Below the pieces are notes generated by a model. That model did no database searches. It was not told the origin of the DNA and was given only the letters and a program-made list of their open reading frames with translations. Positions 1-9,552 of a DNA stretch of 64,000 nucleotides are shown here, in pieces. The first letter of the stretch is position 1. Every line of letters starts with the position of its first letter. The position numbers and the translations under genes are program-made. This stretch comes from Paenibacillus silviterrae (lineage in GTDB: Bacteria; Bacillota; Bacilli; Paenibacillales; NBRC-103111), in contig NZ_JASKUT010000001.1 in the NCBI RefSeq assembly GCF_030167925.1, forward strand, positions 3,162,001 through 3,226,000, written 5' to 3'.

Positions 1-40
1 AAGCGTTCATCCCTGCGGAATATCCGCGGTACGAACGCTT
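1..40. terminator. inverted repeat, possible terminator
   Basis: An 8-bp inverted repeat (AAGCGTTC at 1-8, GAACGCTT at 33-40) encloses a second one (GCGGA 15-19, TCCGC 23-27). It lies about 150 bases beyond the stop of the leftward diguanylate cyclase gene and could end that transcript. The window edge hides whether a T-run follows. Confidence 0.3.
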
Positions 41-193
41 ACGTATGATGATGCCTGCAGGAGCTGAACAACATGTCGATCCACTTGCGTGAGGTAACGG
101 CGACCATTCGTGTCAGCCTCCTTTGTGTAAGTTGTAGGCTATTATATAGCATCCGAAGGAGGATTGTAAATAGCTTCCATGCAAACTAGTTGT

Positions 194-1804
194 TTAACTG
201 TCTTGCCTCAGTCTCATGCCTTCGGCAAACAGCTCGTAACGTTGTTTACCGCTGCCCTTGGATTGATACATCGCTATGTCCGCCGCTCTGAGCAGGGTAT
301 CGATCTCTTGTCCGTCGCGCGGACAGCAGCTGATTCCAATGCTTGAGGAAATATATACTTCCTCCGCCGGAAACTTCACAGGAACTGTTCGGAACGAGTG
401 GATGATGCGGTCGGCTACACCCCGTATAGCTTCCTCCGAATCGGCACTTGTCAATAGTACAATAAACTCATCCCCTCCCAGGCGGGCAACGGTATCCTGA
501 TCGGTTACAGCATCCTGCAGTCTTTCCGCAACCTGCTTCAGCAGTTCATCCCCGGCTTGATGCCCAAGATGATCGTTGATCCTTTTGAAGTCGTCCAGAT
601 CAATGAGCAGCACCGCGAACATAGACAGCTTGCCTTCTCTTAGAAGCCGAACGGCTTGCGCCATTCGGTCATAGATCAGTATACGATTGGCCAATCCGGT
701 TAGCGGGTCGTGATAAGCCAGGAAAGCAACCTTCTTCTCATTGGCCCTTTGCTCCGTAATATCTCGCGCGATATAGACCTGAAGCTGTTGATCGTCAAAA
801 TCAAGGAAGCCATTGTCCCATGTAACGATACGGATGTCCCCGTTCTTGGTCTGCAGCTCGATTTCCTGTTGCTTGACAAGCTCTCGACGCTCAAAGCGAA
901 GCTGGTATTCCTGCAGCCGCTGCTCCCGTATCGAATCGGGAAACAGGTCGGTTATCCGGTTTTCTTTGGGCTTTATATTCACATCATTCAACATGTGCCG
1001 GGCAGCCGGATTCGCTTCCACAATCATGCCGCTCGCATCCGTAATCACAATTCCGAAGGTAGAATGCATGTGCAGCATTTCGTAGATTTGAAGCTGATAG
1101 GGGAAAAAATTGTGTTTCACCATAACGATCCGAAACGACCAGCTCCAGAAGAGAGAAGCAATGAGACCCAGCTCCGGAATTTCGCCGTGTTTGAGATGTG
1201 AGATAAGTCCGGCCTCGGCAGCGGTTAGGAAGCCGGCGAGCATACTGGCTGCCGCAAGATAAAGCATGTTTCTAAATTTCTCGATTTCTTCGGCGGTCTT
1301 GGCTCTCTTCTTACCCAAGTAGAGGAGCAGGATGCCGGCCAGCGTCATGAGCAGCATGTAAACGTTATAGTAATAGTATCCGTAGCCCTTGATGGGTCTA
1401 AGCCAGGCACCCTCAACATATCCGCCGCTAATTAGCGAGTCCGTGAAAACGGACAATACGAAAACAACGGAAAAAGGGAGGTAGCCCATTGCCTGTAAGA
1501 GCCATCGAGGAACCTTGTTCTCGGTCTTGGTCACTTTAAGATAGAATCGTATGGAGAAATAAAGGGTAACGACAGACATGGGAAACGTGCCCCATCGATA
1601 GATGAGAACCCCCTGCTCGGCAGGAAGTATGTAGGCAAGGTACTGAAAGACATGCTGTAGGGCAAAACATAAGAGCAGCGTACAAAAAATCCGGTTCGTA
1701 GTGCTGTCCTTATTACGCATGAGAATATCGGCTATAAGATAAAATAGGAAAAACGTCGGGGCGATATAAAGGAAAAAAGCAATAAGGACCTGGTTACCCG
1801 GCAA
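194..1804 (-). CDS. membrane PAS-GGDEF diguanylate cyclase
   Basis: Predicted enzyme making cyclic di-GMP from two GTP at the inner face of the membrane. Residues 1-230 form about seven hydrophobic segments of the 7TM histidine-kinase-like sensor type. A PAS domain follows at about 245-355 and a GGDEF domain at about 360-530 with an intact RLGGDEF active-site loop (GGDEF at 443-447). The usual allosteric RxxD inhibition site, expected just before the loop, reads TDQD at 434-437, so feedback by c-di-GMP at that site is probably absent. The start is TTG, chosen because AAGGGTGG lies about nine bases upstream and the first helix follows directly. It is monocistronic in this window. The ligand of the 7TM/PAS part cannot be told from sequence. 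No EAL domain is fused. Confidence 0.9.
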   Translation of the reverse strand: MPGNQVLIAFFLYIAPTFFLFYLIADILMRNKDSTTNRIFCTLLLCFALQHVFQYLAYILPAEQGVLIYRWGTFPMSVVTLYFSIRFYLKVTKTENKVPRWLLQAMGYLPFSVVFVLSVFTDSLISGGYVEGAWLRPIKGYGYYYYNVYMLLMTLAGILLLYLGKKRAKTAEEIEKFRNMLYLAAASMLAGFLTAAEAGLISHLKHGEIPELGLIASLFWSWSFRIVMVKHNFFPYQLQIYEMLHMHSTFGIVITDASGMIVEANPAARHMLNDVNIKPKENRITDLFPDSIREQRLQEYQLRFERRELVKQQEIELQTKNGDIRIVTWDNGFLDFDDQQLQVYIARDITEQRANEKKVAFLAYHDPLTGLANRILIYDRMAQAVRLLREGKLSMFAVLLIDLDDFKRINDHLGHQAGDELLKQVAERLQDAVTDQDTVARLGGDEFIVLLTSADSEEAIRGVADRIIHSFRTVPVKFPAEEVYISSSIGISCCPRDGQEIDTLLRAADIAMYQSKGSGKQRYELFAEGMRLRQDS

Positions 1805-1983
1805 AATTTCCGACCACCCTTTTCTGGAAATGGAATCGATGTTGCTCTATTCATTCTTTTAACCGGGCCAAAGAGCATGCAAAAAAAGTCGAAATTCGTC
1901 AAAATCTAAAACAATTATATCAATTCCTTTTGTTTTTTTTCAATTGTCTATCTATGGCATTTCATCCTGTTCCACTAGAAATA

Positions 1984-2013
1984 GAAAAAAAGCAGACAGC
2001 CGCAGCCATCCGC
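1984..2013 (-). terminator. rho-independent terminator
   Basis: Read leftward, a 9-bp stem with G-U pairs (2005-2013 with 1992-2000, loop TGCG) is followed by a run of seven T. It lies just beyond the stop of the small membrane protein gene at 2022. Confidence 0.65.
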
Positions 2014-2021
2014 TCACTTTC

Positions 2022-2663
2022 CTACGCCTCCTGCAGCTCCTTAGTCCTCGCAAGCTGCATCAGCAAATAAAAATCCGCCGCCAGCGCCACAACCATGATC
2101 AGGTTCACCGTCCGCAGGGAGAAGAACGTTATCACACCGGAGCCCATGACGATGAGCGTGATCCAGATATGCGATGAGCTCATGGTAAAACGCACATGCT
2201 GCGAGATGAAGGAGAACCCCCAGCGGAACCGTACGATCAACGCTACGATCCCTGAAGTAATGACAATGGAGACGGCCTGAAGGACATAGTTGACCGGACC
2301 CATTGCCATGATGTCCGCCATCGTCGTCAGCCCGGAGGCGACGCCCCCCCATGCCATCAACGTTTGCAGCAGGCCGTACCCGATGTAGCCGATCAGCGTG
2401 ACCATCAACACTTGTGTGTAGCGAAGACCGAACAGCATTTTGATTGCGAGAAAAAATAAAACGTACATCAGCAGCGGCTTAAAGGGCTCCAGCACAGGCG
2501 CGCTGCGGATAAAGAAAGAAGCGACGCTCATCGGAATCGATAACAGCAAAAGCGGACGTCCGTATCTTAAAAACTTAAAGCGAAACACAGCCAGCATAAG
2601 CGCGAACATACTTAGGATCTCCAGCGTGGAGAGTACAATCGGCAGGCACACCTTCACCCACAT
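2022..2663 (-). CDS. small integral membrane protein, unknown
   Basis: A 213-residue protein that is hydrophobic almost throughout, with about six predicted transmembrane helices and a short charged C-terminus (RTKELQEA). I do not recognise the family. The reading frame is open further upstream, but the start at 2663 (MWVKVCL) is preferred: AAAGGAG lies eight bases upstream, and the extra N-terminus would overlap the preceding gene. It begins 37 bases after the stop of the lipoprotein binding protein gene and ends in a terminator, so the two form an operon. No permease accompanies the pair, so a role in sensing or signalling together with the binding protein and the divergent YesM-type kinase is possible. 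That role is inference from position only. Confidence 0.7.
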   Translation of the reverse strand: MWVKVCLPIVLSTLEILSMFALMLAVFRFKFLRYGRPLLLLSIPMSVASFFIRSAPVLEPFKPLLMYVLFFLAIKMLFGLRYTQVLMVTLIGYIGYGLLQTLMAWGGVASGLTTMADIMAMGPVNYVLQAVSIVITSGIVALIVRFRWGFSFISQHVRFTMSSSHIWITLIVMGSGVITFFSLRTVNLIMVVALAADFYLLMQLARTKELQEA

Positions 2664-2700
2664 TTCACCCACTCCTTTCCAGATACCCGCACACCGCTCG

Positions 2701-4188
2701 TTAAGGCCCGCCGGCCGCTCCCAGCTCGCTAATCTGCTGCCGGGCCGAAGCGACATATCTGCTTTCATACTGGAACTGCTCCTCCAGCTCCTTCAAGAAC
2801 CCGCCATAGCTTTCCAGCGGCCGCTGACCATAGATGAATCTCCACAGCTCCTGCTCGATATACCGCTTGGCGTCGTCCAAGCGAAACCCCTCCGGGGGCT
2901 GGATCAAGCCGTCATAGATGGAAATGAACGGCTGCCTTGCCGCCATCGTGAAATCCGCTTCACGCTCCGGAAATTTCGTTCTAAGGTAGCCCATCTCGTC
3001 CCGTCCCGTCAACTGATAGGCGTATCCCAGCGTTTCCTTCAAAATTTCGTTCACGACAATCTTCCCGTTCGTCTCGGTATAGTGCTTGCCCGGCAGACCG
3101 TACATCACGAGCTTGTTCCCCTCCGGGGTGGAGACGTAATTCAGGAGCTGAATGATCTTGTTCAGCTTCACCTTGTCGTTGCCGACGGACTTGGGAATGA
3201 CAAGAATACTATCGGAGACGTCCTTCGCATACGCATACCTGTCGCCGCTTGGCCCCTGCGGTGGATCGATCGGAATCCAATGCGCGTTCGCGTTCACCTT
3301 AAGATACTCTTCCTGGTACCAATTCGGCCAATTGAAATAAAACAGGCCGAGCTGCCCCTGCAGCGCCTTCTCCTTGTGCTGCAGGCTCGTATTGGAGACA
3401 ATGCCGGGATCCACTCCCTTCGTCTCGAAGATCGAGCGGATGTAAGAAAGTGCTTGGGGCGTCGCCGGATCGTACAGCGAATTGATGAGCTTGTTGCCTT
3501 TAATATAGAAAGAGCCAGGATACGTCGTGCCAAAGGCGCCGAAGAGCGGCCCCAGCGCCTGATTCGGCCTTCCGCTGAACCCGTACGTGTCCTTCCGGCC
3601 GTTGCCGTCGGGATCCCTCTCGGCCATCGCCTTAACTACCGCGAGGAACTCTTCTGTCGTCCGGGGAACGTTCAGCTTCAGCTTCTCCAGCCAATCCTGC
3701 CGGATCCAAAAGCTGTATTGATAAGCGGTTTCCGTTCTGGGCAAGCCGTAGACACCGCCTCCGGCCTCCGCCAGCTGCAGCCTCTCCTTGCCGACCATCT
3801 GCAGGGCCGGCTCAAGCAAATCCAAATACGGCGACAGGTCGAGCAGTAACTGTTGTTTGCTATACTGAACGAATTCCTGACGGTTTCCGATGCTGAACAA
3901 ATCCGCATTGGAGCCTGTCGCCATCCCCATCTTCAGCTGGTTCGCATAATCCTCGGGAAGAAACGTGCGGATCGTCAAATCGATGCCCAGCTTCTTGTCG
4001 AGCTCCTGCTTGATGGGATCCTCCTTCGGGTCGGGAAGGGGTCTGGTGCCGATCATATGGACCGTAATCTTCACCCGTTCCTGCACCGGCTTCGGTTCGG
4101 ATTCCTTGCTGCAGGATGCGGTCAAACAGGCAGCGGCCAAAAGCAATGCGATCGGGCTATACACTCTGCGGGTCAATGCTCGCTCCAA
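2701..4188 (-). CDS. lipoprotein extracellular solute-binding protein
   Basis: Family 1-type sugar-binding lipoprotein related to LplA/YtcQ. A short positively charged leader and hydrophobic segment end in a lipobox (LTASC, Cys about residue 26), so the mature protein should be lipid-anchored outside the membrane. The body has the usual binding-protein motifs, such as MGMATGSNADLF and GLPRTETAYQYSFWIRQDWL. The TTG start at 4188 has AAGGGG about nine bases upstream; a second TTG three codons later is also possible. It is divergent from a YesM-like kinase and followed by a small membrane protein, but no permease genes adjoin. It could serve a transporter elsewhere or act as a co-sensor. The substrate is unknown, probably an oligosaccharide. 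Confidence 0.85.
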   Translation of the reverse strand: MERALTRRVYSPIALLLAAACLTASCSKESEPKPVQERVKITVHMIGTRPLPDPKEDPIKQELDKKLGIDLTIRTFLPEDYANQLKMGMATGSNADLFSIGNRQEFVQYSKQQLLLDLSPYLDLLEPALQMVGKERLQLAEAGGGVYGLPRTETAYQYSFWIRQDWLEKLKLNVPRTTEEFLAVVKAMAERDPDGNGRKDTYGFSGRPNQALGPLFGAFGTTYPGSFYIKGNKLINSLYDPATPQALSYIRSIFETKGVDPGIVSNTSLQHKEKALQGQLGLFYFNWPNWYQEEYLKVNANAHWIPIDPPQGPSGDRYAYAKDVSDSILVIPKSVGNDKVKLNKIIQLLNYVSTPEGNKLVMYGLPGKHYTETNGKIVVNEILKETLGYAYQLTGRDEMGYLRTKFPEREADFTMAARQPFISIYDGLIQPPEGFRLDDAKRYIEQELWRFIYGQRPLESYGGFLKELEEQFQYESRYVASARQQISELGAAGGP

Positions 4189-4252
4189 TAGGCTCGTCCC
4201 CTTCTGCTGTCGTTATATCGTTCGGTATACTATTAGTGTACAACGAATGGAT

Positions 4253-4275
4253 GGGAAGTTTAACAATATCACGAT
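4253..4275 (-). promoter_or_regulatory. candidate operator, copy 1
   Basis: About 65-85 bases upstream of the binding-protein start. It shares ACAATATC and the surrounding spacing with sequences upstream of the GH110 operon (27051-27083) and, more weakly, the transporter/GH97 operon (17692-17724). It may be a site for the adjacent AraC-type response regulator. The match is short, so this is weak evidence. Confidence 0.25.
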
Positions 4276-4368
4276 TTTTTTCGTAAAAATTCCCCGTACT
4301 TTTAATCAGGACTGCGTCCAACTTTGGTACAATGAGAGTACCTGAGCCGCTTGTAAGGAGGATGAAGC

Positions 4369-6126
4369 ATGCATCGGCTGCGATATTACATGAATTGGAA
4401 GCTCTCGACCAAAACCTTCCTGCTCACCTTCCTGCTGACGGAAGTCATCATTCTGCTGCTCGGCTATTCGTACTACAACTATTCTTCCAATATCCTCGTC
4501 TCCGCGCAAACCAAGTATGCGATTGATATGAACGCCAAGACCAATAACTACTTGGAAACCCAGCTCAGGTCGATCCGTAATTTCGCCGCATCGATTGTCG
4601 GGGACAGCCGGCTGCTTGAGGACAGTCCCACCGAAATCAACCGCTGGTTTCACGATAATTTGCTGTATTTGCTCCCGACGGTCAATAATATTCATTACAT
4701 TCAGGACGGCAGCGTGACGGCCAGCACCTCCAGCATCGGCTGGATGCTGATGAATAACGAAACCTTCAAATGGAACCGCGTCCGCGTGCTGGAGGCGAAT
4801 AAGCTGTACTGGACCGAGCCGTATTGGTCCGAGGCGTCCCAATATACGGTTACCTTTTTTATGCTCGTACCGGGCAAGGAAAATTCACGCATGATGCTGG
4901 CGTTCGACATCGGCTTCGAGAAGCTGTATGAAGCCCTGCTGCCGGATGCGCCCGACCTCCTGCACGGGGAGCTGATTCTGCTGGACGCGGCGAACCGCCC
5001 GATCTACGGCAAGGGCTCGCATACCCGCTATAACGTGTACTCCAACCAGGTGGAGTGGACCGACTTCCCGGAAGCGATCCTGGAGACCCCTTGGAAAGAG
5101 TATTCCTTGTCGTTGCCAGAGGCGGAGGCCCGAACCGATTATTTTCTAACCCGCAGCAGCAATAACGTCATGAATTGGCAGGTCATGTGGATGATGGACA
5201 AGACGGAGCTGCTGAGGCCGCTGGAGGCTACGGTTCGGTTCACTGTGGCGCTTGCCGTCGCGTCTCTGATTTTGGCTCTGGTCATAGCCTGGATTATGTC
5301 CAAAATGATCGGTCAGCCGATCCGGCAGTTCGCCCTGTCGCTCGACGAGATCAGCTCCGGCAACCTGAATGCCAAGATCCCCGTCAACCGCCGGGATGAG
5401 ATCGGCAATTTGGCCCGCCATTTCAACCGGATGACGAAGCAGATCGGTCTGCTGATCGAGGACCTGAAGACCACGGAAGCGAAGAAGAAGGCCTTCGAAA
5501 TCCGGATGCTGCAGGCCCAGATCAAGCCGCATTTTCTTTTTAACACGCTCAATGCAATCAGTATGAAATCCCGCGAGGGGGATTTGTCGAAGGTGGACCT
5601 GCTTATTTCCTCCCTCACCCGGCAGCTCGACTACAGCCTGTCACAGACGATGGAGGATGTCAGCCTGAAGGATGAATTGAACGCGGTGGAGCACTACATC
5701 CAGCTGATGCAGGTCCGCTACGAAGGCCGCTTCGCCTATGAAACCGATATCGATCCGGCCACGCTCAGCTACAAGCTCCCGAAGTTCACGCTGCAGCCGA
5801 TTGTGGAAAATTGCATCTTCCACGGCTTATCGCCGATGCAGGGCTCCGGGACGCTGTTTATCGGCTCCACTCGCGACGGCGGCGACTGGGAGCTGCTCAT
5901 CGAGGACAACGGCATCGGCATCCCGGAGGACGTGCTCGGAAAGCTGCGAGAAGTTCTGCAGCGCGATTCCGTCGAAGAAGCGGACGAAGAGGAAGGGATC
6001 GGCTTCGCGAACGTGCATTACCGCCTGCGGACGCTCTATGGTCCCGCCTATTCGATGAGTCTCGATTCCTCCGCGGACTTCGGCACGCGGATCCTGATTC
6101 GAATGCCCGTAGTTATCCAACCCTAA
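4369..6126 (+). CDS. YesM-type sensor histidine kinase
   Basis: Membrane kinase of the LytS/YesM class, which phosphorylates a YesN-type regulator in response to extracellular glycan or to a binding protein. Visible order: TM1 at about 16-36; an extracellular dCache-like sensor at about 40-285; TM2 at about 291-313; HAMP at 314-366; a His_kinase domain with the phospho-acceptor in QIKPHFLFNTLN (His388); and a HATPase_c domain with the N box (PIVENCIFHG, Asn481), DNGIG at 513-517 and GIGFANV at 543-549. All catalytic boxes are intact. AAGGAGG lies seven bases before the ATG. The 585-residue length is normal for the family. The response regulator starts 16 bases after the stop. Confidence 0.93.
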   Translation: MHRLRYYMNWKLSTKTFLLTFLLTEVIILLLGYSYYNYSSNILVSAQTKYAIDMNAKTNNYLETQLRSIRNFAASIVGDSRLLEDSPTEINRWFHDNLLYLLPTVNNIHYIQDGSVTASTSSIGWMLMNNETFKWNRVRVLEANKLYWTEPYWSEASQYTVTFFMLVPGKENSRMMLAFDIGFEKLYEALLPDAPDLLHGELILLDAANRPIYGKGSHTRYNVYSNQVEWTDFPEAILETPWKEYSLSLPEAEARTDYFLTRSSNNVMNWQVMWMMDKTELLRPLEATVRFTVALAVASLILALVIAWIMSKMIGQPIRQFALSLDEISSGNLNAKIPVNRRDEIGNLARHFNRMTKQIGLLIEDLKTTEAKKKAFEIRMLQAQIKPHFLFNTLNAISMKSREGDLSKVDLLISSLTRQLDYSLSQTMEDVSLKDELNAVEHYIQLMQVRYEGRFAYETDIDPATLSYKLPKFTLQPIVENCIFHGLSPMQGSGTLFIGSTRDGGDWELLIEDNGIGIPEDVLGKLREVLQRDSVEEADEEEGIGFANVHYRLRTLYGPAYSMSLDSSADFGTRILIRMPVVIQP

Positions 6127-6142
6127 GAGGAGGCACCGCATC

Positions 6143-7726
6143 ATGAAAAAAATACTGCTGGTCGATGACGAACCGCTGGCGCTGAAGCACATCCGCCATA
6201 CCTACCCTTGGAAGGAATGGGGGTATGAGATCGTCGGAGAAGCCGGGAACGGGGAGGAGGCGCTCGGCATGATCGCCGAGCTGCAGCCTCACATCGCCCT
6301 GGTGGACATAACCATGCCGGTCATGGACGGGCTGCGCATGCTTAAGGAAATGAGAGTCCGTTACCCGGCAGTCAGGTGCATTATGCTTACGGCGCATCGG
6401 GATTTCGACTTTGCCCAGCAGGCCATCCAAAGCGGGGCGATGGGGTACATCCTCAAATCGCCGATCGACATGGAGGCCACCCGCTCCGCGCTGGACCGGG
6501 CTTCGGCCGATCTCGACAAGGAGCTCGACCTGGAGAACAACAAGCGCGCCCGCCGCAAGATTGTGCAGAACTATCAGTATTCGCTCCGCAAGGATTACTT
6601 TGACAAAATCATCTCCGGCGTGCTGGCCGAGCGGCAGGAAATGATCCGAATCGGAGCCGAGCTCGATATCGATCTCGAAATGCCGCCCTATCGGCTCATC
6701 GTATGCCGTGTGGACGATTTGGCGCGGTATGCGGCCCGTTACTCGGAGAAGGATAAGCCGCTGCTTGAATTCTCCATGCTGGAGATCGTCAGGGAGACGC
6801 TGGCGGAGAAGCTGCCGGCCGGCTTTGAGCTCTTTCCGAACCGGTTCGGGCAGTTCACCCTGCTGATTCACGCCTCGGAGCCCGCCCTAAGCGAGGAGCT
6901 CCTCCGGGAGCGGCTGATTCAGCTGGAGAAGCCCTTGCTGCAGTATATGTCGGTGCGCCTCTGCATGTCGGTCAGCGCTCCCTTCGAGCACCTGCATTTG
7001 CTTAGGAGGATGTATTCCCGTGCGGAGCACCACCTGCTCTACCGGTATTATCAGGGGAATCCGTATCCGATCTTCGCGGAGAAGGAGATCCCGTTTCAGC
7101 CGGTGCCACCGGGCTATCTAGAGCAGCTGTCGGCAGCTTTTCCGAAGGAGGCATTGTCGGAAGGGGACGACCCGCAAGCCTTCAAGACCTGGCTGCAGCA
7201 GCTGGAGCAGGTATTCGGCGAATACCGGCCGGAGCCGGCGGCGGCGCAGAGCTTCCTGAAGGAAATGCTTCAGCAGCTTCCCGACCGGATGGCTCAGCCG
7301 TACGAGGCCGCTCTGGAGGAGCCCTCCTTCCCGCTCACCGCAGCAAGCCTAAGCCGGATTTGCGAGGAGCAGCACCGGAAGCATCAGCAGAAGCGGCTGC
7401 GTCCCGAGGTAGCGCTTGCGAAGCAGTACATCGACCAGCATCTGGGGGACGACCTTTCCTTGGAGGACATTGCAAGGGAAATCCAGTTCAGCCCCTCCCA
7501 TCTCGGACATATGTTCAAGAAGGAGGTCGGCATGACGGTATTCGACTACATCCTGTCCCGGCGAATCGAGATGGCCAAGAAGTATCTCTTGGACGGACAG
7601 TACCGGAACTACGAGCTGGTGGACCGCATCGGCTTCAACAGTTACTCCTACTTCTGTACGATGTTCAAAAAGCATACCGGCATGACGCCCAACGAATTCA
7701 AGAATGCGGCCAGGGGCGGGAAGTAG
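6143..7726 (+). CDS. YesN-type AraC-family response regulator
   Basis: Cytoplasmic DNA-binding partner of the upstream kinase. An N-terminal receiver domain (1-120) has the acidic pair VDDE at 7-10, phospho-acceptor Asp55 (ALVDITMP) and the conserved Lys105 (YILKSP). A long middle region (about 125-420) has no clear motif, as usual in the family. The C-terminal 100 residues are two AraC-type helix-turn-helix units (SLEDIAREIQFSPSHLGHMF and YELVDRIGFNSYSYFCTMFK). AGGAGG precedes the ATG. It probably controls the divergent binding-protein gene and possibly the glycan operons at 9.9-27 kb; the second part is inference from shared upstream sequences. Confidence 0.93.
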   Translation: MKKILLVDDEPLALKHIRHTYPWKEWGYEIVGEAGNGEEALGMIAELQPHIALVDITMPVMDGLRMLKEMRVRYPAVRCIMLTAHRDFDFAQQAIQSGAMGYILKSPIDMEATRSALDRASADLDKELDLENNKRARRKIVQNYQYSLRKDYFDKIISGVLAERQEMIRIGAELDIDLEMPPYRLIVCRVDDLARYAARYSEKDKPLLEFSMLEIVRETLAEKLPAGFELFPNRFGQFTLLIHASEPALSEELLRERLIQLEKPLLQYMSVRLCMSVSAPFEHLHLLRRMYSRAEHHLLYRYYQGNPYPIFAEKEIPFQPVPPGYLEQLSAAFPKEALSEGDDPQAFKTWLQQLEQVFGEYRPEPAAAQSFLKEMLQQLPDRMAQPYEAALEEPSFPLTAASLSRICEEQHRKHQQKRLRPEVALAKQYIDQHLGDDLSLEDIAREIQFSPSHLGHMFKKEVGMTVFDYILSRRIEMAKKYLLDGQYRNYELVDRIGFNSYSYFCTMFKKHTGMTPNEFKNAARGGK

Positions 7727-8160
7727 ATCATAAATAAAACGCCTTGCTGCGTATATACAACTTTCCCGGACTATTTGCCTCGTTTTCGGGCATTGTGTCC
7801 TCCCAAAGGTGCCTTTTCTCACAAATCGCTTTCCGAACCCCGCTTGGGGTTATGAATCTCTGCTCTATAAGTCAATTTCATAACTAGAAAGCCCTTGTGG
7901 AATAAGGTTATTCGGCATACAAAAGCAGGAGTACCTCCCCACATTCTCAAAGTTAAGGTTACCAAACCATTACACGAGAAAGGAGTACTCCCATGTATGG
8001 TATTCAACAAGAAGTTTGCCGAATTGTTTAAGCTACGTACGGCCATTGACGTGTCTTTTCTATCTGAAATTATACTTTGGCATGGGCAAAAAACGGGCTT
8101 TTGTCGATCTTGAACTAAATGTACAACGCGAAATTGGTAACCTGTGGCAGATAGATGGCG

Positions 8161-8330
8161 TTACCAGGGCGTCTGGCGCTTAACACGGCCCGGTAATGCT
8201 CCCTGTAACGTTATGAAATCACCTTACTGTACCCAATATGTGTTCATCTGCCACTGTAAGATGAAAAAATCGCGTTACAATGCGTCTGGTACTTAACACG
8301 GCCCGGTAACGCTCCTTGTAACGTTATGAA
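8161..8330. repeat. ~115-bp tandem repeat, left part
   Basis: A partial and a full copy of a ~115-bp unit. The blocks GCGTCTGG..CTTAACACGGCCCGGTAA..GCTCC..TGTAACGTTATG recur at 8169-8214 and 8282-8328. The sequence from 8217 to about 8280 recurs beyond the IS at 9634-9697. The unit contains CGTTACA and TGTAACG in inverted orientation, so it can form a hairpin. Confidence 0.75.
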
Positions 8331-8372
8331 TGGACCTCTGTCAAGAAAGTAGACACTCCGTTAAGTGAACCC

Positions 8373-9200
8373 TTAAGCAGCCTTCTTAAAACGCGCAGCA
8401 AATTTAACCGGCGATACATAACCGATTGCACTGTGGATTCGCTTACGGTTGTAGAAGAACTCAATATATTGAAAAATGGCTTCATAAGCCTGCTGCTTCG
8501 TTTTAAACTTGGTGCGGTAAATAAGCTCCTTCTTTAATATGCTGTGAAATGACTCGATACAAGCGTTGTCATAGCAGTTCCCTTTTCGGCTCATGCTGGC
8601 TTTCATTGAGTAAGCCTTCAACTTCTTACGGTATTCATCTGAGGCATACTGTGAACCGCGGTCTGAATGATGGATGAGCCCTTTCCGAGGTTTCTTGGCC
8701 TCATAGGCGGCTTGTAACGTGTCTACAACTAAGTCTGTGGTCATTCGATCGTAAAGGCGCCAGCCGACGATCTCACGCGTGCATAAGTCTAAGATGCTGG
8801 CAAGGTACAATCGGCCCTCTCGGCAAGGGATGTAGGTAATGTCTGCTACCCAGACCTTCTCTGGCTTCTTCACATCAAATTCCTGATTCAGGATGTTTGG
8901 AGCGATAGGCAGATCATGGTTAGAGTCGGTTGTCTGTACCTTAAATTTTCGAGAAACGCACGAACGCAGCCCTAGCTCCTTCATGTAGAGACTGACTGTG
9001 CGCTCTGAAATCTTAAACTGTTCAGCCCATAGTAAACGGGTGATCTTGGGGCTGCCATATCTTCCATGAGAGTCGTGAAAATGGTAGGAAATCCGCTCCA
9101 TCACCTTCGTCTTCCGTTTCTCTCGCTCACTTGCTGTAGCCGTTTGCCACTTGTAAAACCCGCTCCTGGATACCTGCAGCACTTTGCACATCTTCTCCAT
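8373..9200 (-). CDS. IS3-family transposase OrfB (catalytic part)
   Basis: DDE integrase-type catalytic part of the transposase, 275 residues from the ATG shown. It has an HTH_21-like N-terminus (CKVLQVSRSGFYKW) and an rve core with the three acidic residues in VWVADITY, HHSDRGSQYAS and NACIESFHSILKKE, so the catalytic triad is intact. In this family the working enzyme is an OrfA-OrfB fusion made by -1 slippage. The orfB frame is open upstream to the slippery run AAAAAAG at 9272-9278, so the ATG at 9200 is probably not the natural start of the active protein. Confidence 0.9.
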   Translation of the reverse strand: MEKMCKVLQVSRSGFYKWQTATASEREKRKTKVMERISYHFHDSHGRYGSPKITRLLWAEQFKISERTVSLYMKELGLRSCVSRKFKVQTTDSNHDLPIAPNILNQEFDVKKPEKVWVADITYIPCREGRLYLASILDLCTREIVGWRLYDRMTTDLVVDTLQAAYEAKKPRKGLIHHSDRGSQYASDEYRKKLKAYSMKASMSRKGNCYDNACIESFHSILKKELIYRTKFKTKQQAYEAIFQYIEFFYNRKRIHSAIGYVSPVKFAARFKKAA

Positions 9201-9238
9201 TCGAAATTCGGAGCGGTGATCTTCAATGAACTGGAACC

Positions 9239-9552
9239 TTAGTTCTTTTCTTTGCTGAAGATGTGCAGAGCCTTTTTTAAAATGGCCAGCTCTCCTGGAG
9301 ATCGGTCTCCTGATCTTTTTTCTTGGCTTCGCGTTCTTTTGCTGCCAATTCTTCTTTCATTTGACGAAGCTTTTCCGGGTTGGCTAGCGGCTCATTTTCA
9401 AATGAACGGTACTGAGACATCCAGTTGTGGATTGTTCCTGCCGGAATGTTCAGCTCCGCCGCGATTTCCGGCACCGTCTTGGTCTGTTCTTGTACGTATT
9501 TGACTGTCTGCTTTTTAAATTCTTCATTGTAACGCTGCCGTTGATCTCCCAT
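9239..9552 (-). pseudogene. IS3-family OrfA, frameshifted
   Basis: N-terminal DNA-binding part of the transposase: HTH_Tnp_1-type (RYNEEFKKQTVKYV, IPAGTIHNWMSQY) followed by a charged leucine-zipper region. The frame stops at 9277 after ..DLQESWPF. One base less or more near 9289-9296 would instead give ..LQEELAILKKALHIFSKEKN ending at 9239, the usual end of OrfA. That frame contains the canonical A-AAA-AAG slippery site (9272-9278) in the correct phase to shift into orfB. So the copy has probably lost one base and cannot make OrfAB. The start at 9552 (MGDQRQRY) is chosen for GAGGTG six bases upstream. A sequencing error is the other explanation. Confidence 0.7.

Noticed and set aside
2440..3849. 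Long rightward open frame (469 codons) opposite the binding-protein gene
   Set aside because: It is antisense to a clear lipoprotein gene, lacks a ribosome site and has low-complexity Arg/Leu-rich content typical of GC-rich antisense frames.
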